In this document: one piece after another, positions 24,101-36,100 of the stretch
Position numbering within the stretch: the first letter of the stretch is position 1
Layout of the letters: each line of letters opens with the position of its first letter
DNA from: Lepidostoma basale
Lineage: Eukaryota; Arthropoda; Insecta; Trichoptera; Lepidostomatidae
Direction: 5' to 3'
Assembly (NCBI GenBank): GCA_022606425.2
Contig: JAHDVF020000067.1
Coordinates: forward strand, 1,302,001-1,366,000
Length of the DNA stretch: 64,000 nt
Notes under the pieces: generated by a model
What the model was told of the DNA's origin: nothing
Databases searched by the model: none
What the model saw: only the letters and a program-made list of their open reading frames with translations
Position numbers and translations under genes: made by a program

Positions 24101-27100
24101 TTTCTACAGCATTCATTCTATTTTCATTCTTCCTAGAATTAAGAGAATAAAACCTAGATAATTAATTAAATATCTAGGGTTTCAACGGAGAAGCCAGATA
24201 TAAATAGTTGCAGGGTTTTAGGTAGATAATCATAAAATGATAATATTCAGAAAAAGTAGAAATTCGCATATATTGTATTTTTGTGTATGTAAAACAATTG
24301 TAAATATAAATGTATGTTTCATCTTGGTCCAGGTCTGTTCGAATATTCCCACATGGGATTCGCTGCTGATCGGGAGCCTGGCCCTCAGGCGGATCCCACA
24401 CTCGAGGAGATGACCGTCACGGCCCTCAACATCCTCGAGAAGAGTCCTAAAGGATTTTTTCTGATGGTGGAAGGTAAGGCTGCTTGCATTCATAGTCTAC
24501 TTCTTGTTATTTGCTCTCATATCGGAGGTTGGACAACAGCATGGCCATTGATACAACGGCTATAAATAAATATGTTTTGCTACATCTGAACCTATTTCGA
24601 AGGTTTTCTATCCACAATTTTCTTATTTTCCTGACACCTCATTTTCCATTTATTTTACCTTGGGTATTCAGTTGCAGGATTAATCGTTTAACAAAATGTG
24701 TCCGAAATATTTCATTTCTTCTATATTCGCCATCATTTTGTGTTGTGGATACACATTTGAATAACTTTTTGGAAACATATTACTATCACAACACTTTTTT
24801 GTGTTTTTCACAAACATGTTTCGGGACACAAATTTCCTTTCTTCAGTGTTTGAATTTTAACAGTTAAATGATCTTGAGTTTTATATTGTAGAAGGGAAGT
24901 TTGTGTCCCGAAACATGTTTGTAAAAACGCAAAAAAGTGTTGTGATAATACAATGATTCCAAAAATTTATTCAAATCAGAAGTATGTCGTTCCCTGCGCT
25001 TTATGACATTAATTAATTAAACAGGACTTTTGCACATAAAACATTTTGTTTTTCATTCTTCATTCGCTTCAGCTTTTCCTCATTATTGATACTTTCTGTA
25101 CTTGATATTTTTAATATTCTATAATATGTGATAGCTTTTATGTAATAGCTTTTGTCAAGGTCAAGATTTCCTATCCATAGAATAAGACAGCTAGAACGTA
25201 ACATTAGTCATATTTATGAAAATAAAAGAAATATTTAATATTACAAATTACAATATTCTCATTTCATATTTTGTTTGCTTGAAATCGATAAATATATGAA
25301 AAAAATATTTGAGTGTTTGCAGTGAAGTTTATAAACAAGAATTGGTCTACAAAATAATAAATGAAATTTTAATTGTATCTCAATAGAGACGAAGATGCAG
25401 ACTGGAAACTGAATATGGTTGATCAAGGTGTTTACAGGACTTATAACCTGTCATTGGTTGGGTTAAGCGCACGCTTTATGTAATTACAACATTCCCCATT
25501 GCACCTATTTTCTTTATGACCATGTAAGACAAATTTTTGGAGGTTTTATATATGCTACAAGTCTATACTTATCTTCACATGTCAGTTTCAACTGGCCATT
25601 TATGTAGATTTGATTACACTTGTTAATCCTTTCAAGATTAATCTATATAATCCACAGGCTAACGCCATCTATGGAGATTAATTTTAATTTGTAATTATAT
25701 AGAGCGTGCGATCAACCCTACCAATGACAGGTCATAAGTCCTGTAAACACCTTGATCAACCATAATCAGTTTCCAGTTTGCATCTTCGTCTCTATTGAGA
25801 TACAATTAAAATTTCATGAATTAATCACCCACCATGGGTGAAATCCAGGATTCGTGTACAAGTATAAGCATACATTCACAAAAAAATATTTACAAAATAA
25901 TAGTTTCCTAACTTCTTATTTTCCTTGGTAACGGACATGACAGATTTTTCAGACTTTATGATACGGCAGATGCTTTATTAACTTGTTCTCGGACCTTGAT
26001 ATAAAGGTGCTCCACGGGTATGTCGCAAACAGTCAGCTTAAACCTCGTAGGTTGTCTGGATATTGTTAGGTTTTTATTTTTCTGACTGAAATTTGCTTTC
26101 AACTATTTTATTTGTCGCCAGGCGGGCGCATCGACCACGCACACCACTTCAACAACCCTTACCGCGCCCTGGACGAGACCCTTCAGCTGGAAGCTGCCGT
26201 GCGGGCGGCGGTCACCAGGGCTGACCTGCTCCTCGTCACGGCGGACCATGGACACGTCATGACCGTCGGGGGCCATGGAGCACCCAGGGAGCACCCCATA
26301 CTAGGTATGCCCTATTTTATTTGTAGAGAGTGACACATCGTACGCTTAATAGAACGCTGGCTTAACTCAAAAAAGCAAGTTTTGCTCAATCTGACATAAG
26401 TTGGTGTTTTAACAATAACAGTCGAAAAACACGTACTAATGGATAGCGTTAACATTGTGAACGATTATCGTACGTACGAATGGATAGCGTTAACATTGTG
26501 AAAAAAAAGATGGATAGCATTAACACAAGCCTCTATCTAATGTTAACTCAATTATGACCTAAACCATAATCGGTCAGTTTACTACAGAATAGGTATTGTC
26601 AAATGTTAAATCGCCCTAATGAAGCGAACAATGCAATTCCATAAAAATATTATTAACTTTCTTAATATGTATAAGAAATCTGTTTTCTAAAAGTACAATA
26701 AAATAACATGGGATAGTATAAATATTAAGATTGTGGAGATTTACATCGTGAATTAAATAATGCGAAATAAATACTGTTTTGTAGAAGTTTTATTATATAA
26801 TCATTTGATATTTGATATTTCAACATTATCAACTGTTTAAATAAAATGAACTTTGTAATAAATATCATAATTGATTATATTTTGTCGCAAAAGCTGTTTC
26901 CTAGCAAAATATAATCAATTGTGATAGTTACAACAATTTTTTTAATTATTTAAACAGTTAATTATATTTATAATATTTTGAATGTATACAAATACTTGTA
27001 GACGAACAACTGGATTTCACCCATTGCGGGCTATCAATTCAAGAATCAATGTATCTTCAATTTGCATCTTCGTCTCTATTGAGATACAATTGATTCTTAA

Positions 27101-30100
27101 ATTGATAGCCCGCAATGGGTGAAATCCAGTTGTTCGTCTACAAGTATTTGTATACATTCAAAATATTGTAAAAATAAAAATTGGTCAAAAAATTATAGCA
27201 TATAGATTGGAGTGACATCTCCAGGCGGTTTCTAGCAATGCGCTAAATGGCGGTAGCCTTTCACATTACGTTAAAAAGATCTTCTGCTTAATGCTTAAAA
27301 AAATACAATCTTCATAGATGGCGTTGGTGTGTAGATTGCAAAAACTACCATGTAAAGGATGGTCTTACAGAATAACATATATACAACTTCCAAAAATTTG
27401 TCAGACATGGCGGTCATGAGAAAAAAGGTGGAATGGGGAATATTGTATTACATAAAGCGTGCACTTAACCTAACCAATGACAGGTCATAAGTCCTGTAAA
27501 CACCTCAATCAACCATATTCTGTTTCCAATTTGCATATTCGTCTCTATTGAGACACAATTGATTCTTGAGTTAATTATATTAAATTGTATGTGAATGACA
27601 TGTTTCGCCTCTCTAAGGCATTATTAAATGTCAAAATGAAAAAATATTTTAAAACATAAACTCCAACATCCTCATCTTATTATCTGTTTTCAATAAATCG
27701 ATAACAGGATATAAAAAATTGTTTGGTTAATTGCAGTAATAAAGTTTATAAAGAAGATATTTTATAATATAAGTCTACAGAATAATGTTTTAATCAAAAA
27801 TAATTGGGTAAAAGTCGGACGTGCGATATCGATTTAATTAAACTTACCAAAGAAGTCAATGTCGACATTAATTAATTTAACAGAACTTTTGCCACACAAT
27901 TCTTTTTTTTTTAAATTATAATATGATATTGCCTTAGACATGCTAAACATGTCATTCACATAAAATATAATAAAACTCCTAGAAAATGGACGTTTCCATT
28001 CGTAACCATTATTAAATATGGAGCTTTACTTGATTGTTCAAGAAACAATATATATTAAGATCGTAGTACGAGATACAATAAATGAATAAATTTAATTTAT
28101 ATTTTCGCAGGCACCGATACCAAGTTATCGGACGTGGACAGCCTGCCATACACCTCCATCCTGTACGGCAGCGGGCCAGGGTATGGAGCCCGACCAATTC
28201 AGGGGCCTGAGGAGGCCCACTCGGACCGCGACAGGGTCCACGCTGCAGCAGCCCCCAAGCAGTGGGCCACGCACGGGGCTGAAGATGTCCCCGTGTATGC
28301 CATGGGTAAGTAACTCATTACAACATATTTTATTTTATTTTTAAATTTTAATCACTGTTGTACGTATCACAGCTATTTTGCTGACTTATGTTGGCACCAT
28401 CAGGTATTACAACATTTATTTATTTATTTATTTATACATAATACACAAATGAGACATTACAAAGGATTAAACATTTGGGCGACTCCATTGGACACAAAAC
28501 GGTTACAAAGATAAAATAAAACAAAACAACATGAGACCAAAAAATCGTACATATCAGAAGGAATCCAAATATGTTGACGTCAGTGAGGCAGTACTCTTTC
28601 CAGAAATTGCAATATTTTTTTTATGAATACTGCCTTACTGACACTGAAAATGTCCAAATCCGAGATGATTAGATTCAGCGTCCGAATTGCTCTTCCTACT
28701 GGCATCACCAAAGGCAGGTTGGTTCTGCGTGACGGAGTAAAGAACAATTGATGTCGACGTTGTCGCAGGTAGTTATCAGGAACAAAAAGACCTATTTGCT
28801 CCAGATCATAGGGGTTCTCAATAGAGCCCCGAATCAGTTTGAAAAAATGTGTTGACAGTAATCCTTCCCTCCACAGTTCGAGGGAGTTATACCCCAGCAT
28901 ACCCAAGAGAAATGCCGATGTAACACGTAACACCTCTTGATGCCAACGTAGCCTATCGAAACAGTTATAATGTGTTTGTAACACCTGATGATGCCAATTA
29001 AAAATTAATATTGTTTTTTGAAAATTCATGGTTAGTTAGACTTAGAAAGTTTCAATCCTGGGATTGGTTTGCAGCATTTTTTTCTATTCTTCTCTTCCAT
29101 TCTTCCCTGTCTTGCGCGGCTCTTTTGAAATCTGTATATGATGAGCAGCGCACGTCCACCAACAGGTCCTCCAGGTACTCTCGGCGTGGGCGTCCCGTAG
29201 AGTTTGTCCCCTCGGTCATACCCTCCATTATGGCATGCAAGAGGCCTTCTTGAGGTATTACATGGCCGATCAATCTTGCACGCCTTTCAGACAAGGTCCT
29301 GAGCAGGTGCCTTCCTCCTCATACGTGATGTGGTCTCTCCAGGAAATTCTTAATAGTCTTCCATAGGACTACATGGTAGAATTTCATGGTAGAAGCTCAT
29401 TATAATTTATTAAAATATATATATTATATATTTTTTAAATCTTTTTAAGATGTATATTTAGTTAAAATCCACTGATGTTTCTGTCTTTGACCGGTTTCGG
29501 CAGCTTGCTGCCTTCTTCTAGTGGAAGTGTGGTAAAAAACAAAAAATCTACTGGTTTGAGAATATCTTCTTTTCCTTTGCCATTTCCAGTCATCTGGGGT
29601 CGGCCCTACTCGTACGAAACGCCAAACTTTTCTATCCTAGCTCATTTTCACTGCCAGGTTCTCGTTTACTAGCTCCTTTTCCATCCCTATTCTTCTCGGT
29701 TGAATGGAATTTGTTCTACGGTAATTAATATGAAACATTATACCCTAAAAAGTTTTTTTTTTTCATGAATCCTAAAATTACACATTAAATTACTTCTACT
29801 ATAAGCCAGGATCAAGTAATATCTGTGGATTGAACCCAGATCTCTTGGATCTACATTTAACCGCTCTGTTTTCTAAAACTATCCAATCCTAACATGTATT
29901 TTCAGTCTAAATTCTATCTTAGAAAACGAGTGTGCTCGTAAAAATAAATAATTCATCCCGGACCCATATTCGCACATTACTTTCTGTAGTAACAATAAAT
30001 ACTACATTACTTAATGAGAAAAAATACAAGGAATAACACTTCTTCGGCTTTCTCTATTAATTATCATTAATCAAAATGTATTTCCTGTCTTCCTTACGGG

Positions 30101-33100
30101 ACGTAATATCGTTAACGTATTTATTTCACAAATATACGAGTTGAGGGTGATATCCCCGTAAACACGAGGCATAGCATTTTCTCGAAATATAAGATATACG
30201 TTAAGAATTAACTAAGACATTAATAAGAAAAAATAACATTACATTGATTATTTATTAACGAATTATAATTATATTCCTCGGAATAAAAAAATCACCGTCT
30301 CCCCAAAGGGATAGGCTGAAATAATGGACTGCCACACTTTTCTTTCCTGACATATTCCTCTAGCTTTCTCAACATTTATACATTGTGTCGTACACGCGCG
30401 TCGATTTCTCTGACTCCTCACGTGACCAACATTTATGATTTGATTTATTTGATTATGCCATGTTTTTCTCGGTCTTTGTCTATTTCTCGTTCCATTTATA
30501 TCGTTAACATATATTTTCTTTTCCATTCTTTCTTTATTCATTCTTTCCGAACCAAATTAATGATTAATGACTATCATTCGCACCGCATTCACTTCTTATA
30601 TTTTCATTCGACACTCTATCATACACAGAGTATCCATATATTCGTCTTAAAGATCTCTTTCCACTGTTTTTATTCCACTTTCATTCTTCATTCGCCCGTT
30701 TCATTCTTCGCTTCCATAAATAAGGATCTGTACAAGAACACCATTGTGCACTGCAATTTTAACTTATTTGGGTGGGCTTTTGTTTGCGATGACAACTTTT
30801 AGAGCACCATTCATTTTGTTGCCTGCCCCAACCCTTCTTTCAAAATCTCTCTCCATTCGCCAATCTTTTGTAAATATACTACCCAAATATACTAACTTAT
30901 CTACTTGCTCCAAATTTTCACCATTCACGCTAATGTTGCAGACTGTCATGATTTCTAATTTTTCTAAAATCATTACATTGAACTTATTCTAATTCATAAT
31001 CAGATTATTTCGCATGCATACCTCATACATACTATTCACCAGGACATTTAGTTCATGCTCGTTGTCTGCAAGTAGGACAGCGTCACCCGAATACAAAAGA
31101 GAGTTTGCTGACACTCCCCTTATTTTAGCACTTACATCCAACCCTATCAGCTCTTTCATAGACTTGTCCATATATAGATGAAATAACCACGGGAACATTA
31201 CGCAACTCAATTTGACACATTTATTGATATCAAACCAGGCTGTAAGATCTCCATTTACTCTGGCACTAGCAGTGCTTCCGTGTATAGTGACTGAATTGCC
31301 GTGGTCAGTTTTGTACTTATTCCATCTTCAGACAATATTTTCCATAACCTAACTCAATTTACGTAATCATATGCTTTTGGCAAATTGACAAAAGTACAGA
31401 AAAGATTACGGTTTTTGGCCAGAAACTTCTCTGTCAATGTACAAAGTGCAAAATTACTATCCATACTTCCTCTCCCATTTCTAAATCCTCCTTGCACATC
31501 CCAAACCTTGTCACACGTAATCTTTCTTGCCCTTTCTATTAAAATTCTGCCATACACTTCAACAACGACACTCAAAAGACTAAAAGCTCTGTGGTTTGCA
31601 AAAAAAAACTTGCCAAAAATACTAATTTTCATCATTATCCGCCGTCTGTCATCCACTGCTGAATGTAGGCCTCTCCCAAAGCACACCACCGCCCACTGTC
31701 TATTGCCGCTCCCATCCATCAATGTCCAGCAATCCTCTTCAGATTGTCGGTTCACCGGGCAGGTGGACGTCCACTATTACAACAATACTAATTTTAAATT
31801 TAATTGTATCTCAATAGAGACGAAGACGCAAACTGGAAACTGAATATGGATGATCAAGGTGTTTACAGGACTTATGACCTGTCATTGGTTGGGTTAAGCG
31901 CACGCTTTATGTAATTACAACATTCCCCATTCCACCTTTGTTATTATGATCATACATGACAAATTTTGGAAGCTGTATATATACTTCAAATCCATATCTA
32001 TCTTCACGTGTCAGTTTTAATTGGCAATCTATGTAGATTTGATTACACTTGTGAATCTTTTCAAGATTTACCTATATAATCCACCCACTAATGCCATCTA
32101 TGGAGAATGATTTTCAGCATTTAGCAAACTACCTTATTAACACAATGCGAAGGCTGTCGCCTATTAACGTATTGTTAGAAGTCGCCAGGAGTATTATTCC
32201 TTTCTATATGCCAAAAAATTAACCAGAATGATTACAAATATTATTTTAAATGTATACTTATACTTGTATACGAAATCCTGGATTTTCACCAAAGGGTGGT
32301 TAATTTAAATACTCTCTCTTCAAATAATTTGAATTAATCACCCTTTGGTGAAAATCCAGGATTTCGTATATAAGCATAAGTATACATTCACAAAAATAAT
32401 ACTAATTTTGGTTTCTGAAATTATTTGTATGGTAGATGTTTTAACAAGTGGATGAATTTGTGTATTTAGCAAGGTTGTTTATAAAGAATGGGCGAGAGAA
32501 GAGGAATATTGAAAAAAGGGTTGTGGCATGCAACAAAATGAATGGTACTTTTAAAGTTGTCATCGCAAACAAAATCCTATCAACAAAAGCTAAGATGCCA
32601 GTGCACAATGGTGTTCTTGTACCGACCCTTATGTTTGGAAGCGTATCATAGAACTAACAAAAAAAAGATGAAAATATAATACATTTATTTAAAATGAGAT
32701 CTCTTAGACGAATCTGTGGTAAATATAGTAATGATAGAGTTTTAAATGCAACTATAAGAAGCAAATGCAGGGCAAATGAAGGTGTTCTAAACAAAATAAT
32801 GAAAGGATCATTTACATAGTTTGCATACTTGGAAATTATGAATGATGAAATATAAACAAATATATACAAACGAAGTAAACGAAACTAGAAATAGATGTAA
32901 ACCGAAGAAAACGGGGCATAATTAAAACAATCATATCTTGAATGTCGGCTACGTAAATCGACCTACGTCCATGACACAATGTATGAATGTTGAAGAATCG
33001 AGAGAATTTTGTCCATTATTCTCCGGTCTCAATCTAACGATTGGTCTGCAGCAAGGCGACGCATCTCCTCTTCCACTCCGCTCGGTCATCGGCAACTCTC

Positions 33101-36100
33101 TTTAACTCCACATAAGAGGTGCAGCCCATATCTCGGTAAATCTGGTCTAGGTACTCTTGGCGAGGTCGTCCTCTGCCAATCGACCCCTCGACCATTCCCT
33201 CCAACACATTATGCAGGAAAAATTCGTGTCGCAACACATGATCAATCCATTTTGCGCGCCTCTCCGCTATGGTGTTCAACACGTGTCTACTCTCTTCAAC
33301 TCTGCTGAGAACTTCTTCATTTGTAATGTGGTGCCTCCATGAAACATGGGCAACTCGTCGGTAGTTTCACATCTCCATTATTTCTGCATATTCCTTCGAG
33401 GTAGCACTGATACATCACTCTAGATTCCTCCACATTCATACAGCGAGTCATGCATGCACGTCGATTCTACTGACTCCTAGCATGGCTAACTATAAATGTT
33501 TTTTTTTTTGGTCAATCCATGTTTTTTAATAAAAATGATTAAATTTTTATTAAGGTATTATTTACATTTCTTCAAAATAATTGAGAACAGTCAAGTTTAA
33601 AACGAGAAAATTTACATTTTTATTGAAATATTCTACTTTTCAATTACGTAAACAGAAAATAAAATATCTTTAGGTTTATTTTTAATTGGAAAATTTACAA
33701 TTTAAGTTTAAAATTGGAATTAGTAGTCATTATTGCCCAAACACAAAGTTATTACGGTGTTCATTTCCATTTTTAATGAGAAACAACAATTTTAATACCT
33801 AGGTTTCATACAATTTATTATAATATAACCAACGAGTAAAATATATATTCCTGTGATCTTCAGCCTCTTGAATCAAAATATATAATAAATTTGCAAAAAT
33901 TCGATGTTATCAAGAAAGAGTACGAGAATATTTTGAATACAAGAGAACAAGAGAGTAATAATTCGATTCTGTTCGAAAGTAATTCGAAATTCACACGATG
34001 CGCACGTCCGAGAACATTTCTAATTTATTTTAAATTGACAGTACATGACATGTTACATGACAGTAGTGTAGAAAATAAAAGGAGGACAATTTGGTGTTGT
34101 TCATTGTGAAATATTTAACGTGTGCGAAACAAAAAGTTTTACAATATTTTTTTGAATTTATACATATACTTGTATACGAATACTGTATTTCACCCACTGC
34201 GGGTTATCAATTCGTGATTTAATTGTATCTCAATAGAGACGAAGATGCAAATTGGAAACTGAATATGGTTGATAAATAAATAAACATAAATCTCCATAGA
34301 TGGCGTTAGTATGTAGATTATATATAGATTAATCTTAGAGATTAACATATATAATCAAAATCTTCATAGATGGCGCATTGAAACTGACATGTGAAATCTG
34401 GTGTAGGACTTTAACATATATACAACTTCCAAAAAAAATTTGTTAGTCATGGTCATAAGAAAGGTGGAATGGGGAATGTTATAATTACATAAAGCGTGCG
34501 CTTAACCCAACCAATGACAGGTCATAAGTCCTGTAAACAACTTGATCAAGTCGGAGGTTTCTCGTACGTGGACTTGACGGCGTAGACTCGTGTCGGTTAG
34601 AAGTCGCAAGAAGGAATACTGTAGTAGCGTGGCTTCGTAGGTCGGCGCGGAGGGAGTCCGAGGTCCCTAGTGGCGTAGACTTATTAACGTAGACTCGTGT
34701 CTGTTAGAAGCCGTAATACTGACTGACGTATTGGGTGGTTGGAAGTACCGCTTTTATATGTTTTGCTTCCCTTTGTACACGATGCCCTACTCTAGTGACC
34801 TAGTGCAATGTAAGTCATCATTGCGATAAGTAGATCCTGAGTCAGGCGTTTTCGGTTATTCGTGTCATATATTTCATCATGAAATATGCTGGTTTAGCAG
34901 TCGAATCCCGTTTATCTGGGTTATGCATTTAAATCCGACAAACTTCCCAGAAAGTTTTAAAGGTTACTTACTGGGTCCAATTGTGAATCCAAACCATCAA
35001 GGGACCCACTCAAACATACCCAATTTTTTTATCAAAATCAAGTAATCAGTAGTCGAAACAAAATAAACAATTAATCAAACTGTAATTATCCAAGATTCTT
35101 AAATAACGTCTACCATAGTGCTGAACTAATAATACTAAAGTTAATGTCCCAGTGGATCGATCCAGTACCCTCGGGGAATTAATTAAATACCTCTGTAATT
35201 GAGAAAAGCGTAATGAAAATAATAGAACTTTTTAGATGGAGTGTAACAGACTGATTGAAGAAAACACAGGTATTTAGAAAAAAGAAACAAACTATTCTAC
35301 GATAATCAAATGATTCAACAGAAATCTCTTGAAGAAAGTTCATTTGAAATAATAATTAAATAAAACGATGTTTTTTTTATAACTATTTCCACATTTTTCT
35401 TTATTTCGACAGCGACCGGTTTCGCCAGGCTCGCTGGCATCGACAGATTGGTGAAACTGCCATTCACTCTCATCTTTATATACACATAGATTAGGGGTGG
35501 CAAACATGAATCTACACAATAATAATATTAAAATACTTATATAAAATTTATTGAATTTAAATATTCACGTTATTTTAATGAATTCATTTTACAGAACAAT
35601 GGAATTCGATTTGATTACAGCTGATTATTACGTGTATTTTTAGTCCTACTGAATTTAAGTATAAAATGATATATTCGTATATCTAGGTCCTCTGGTTGGT
35701 GTCCCCATTAGTTTTTCCGTCCATTAGTCCAGGGCTGTTTCTGTAATTTTTAAACGTTTCTCGGAGAGTTTCTTGTTTATTTACATAGGTTATAATAAAG
35801 GTGATTTTTTTTTTTTTTTTTAAAGAAAAAGACTAACATCAAGGATTTACATCAATGATATTAGAATTTATCTTACAATCTTCAATGTGAGCAGAAAATA
35901 GCTCATTATTATGAAGAAGGAATCTGGTCGTGTCCAGGCTTGAACCCATGTCCCCTGGATCAGGAGCCAAGCGTTCTATCCCCTAGACCACCACCCGAAT
36001 ATACATATATAAACTATTTTACTACAAATTCGTAGAAGAATCTTTTTAATTTCTCATGAAGCAGTCAATTTGAGACGTGGTATCTATTATACATATTATA

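Larger units (their letters stand above)
22783..24135 (-). mobile_element. TTAG-tail LINE split by a mariner
   Basis: 22783-23087 and 24043-24135 are two parts of one LINE copy on the - strand. The break CTTCTTA|TA...TA|TTTTTATTCG restores the LINE sequence (compare CTTCTTATATTTTCATTCGA at 3365) if the insert and one TA are removed. Confidence 0.8.
155..24332 (+). other. ALP intron, 24.2 kb, filled with transposable elements
   Basis: Begins at the weak donor GTGCCA and ends at TCCAG before 24333. It holds at least 25 recognisable repeat pieces, listed separately. I looked for further ALP exons inside it and saw none; none is needed, because the flanking exons join in frame and in register with the family. 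Confidence 0.6.

Noticed and set aside
34561..35020. Solo LTR of a gypsy or BEL element
   Set aside because: No TG...CA ends, target duplication or primer-binding site could be shown; left as unassigned.
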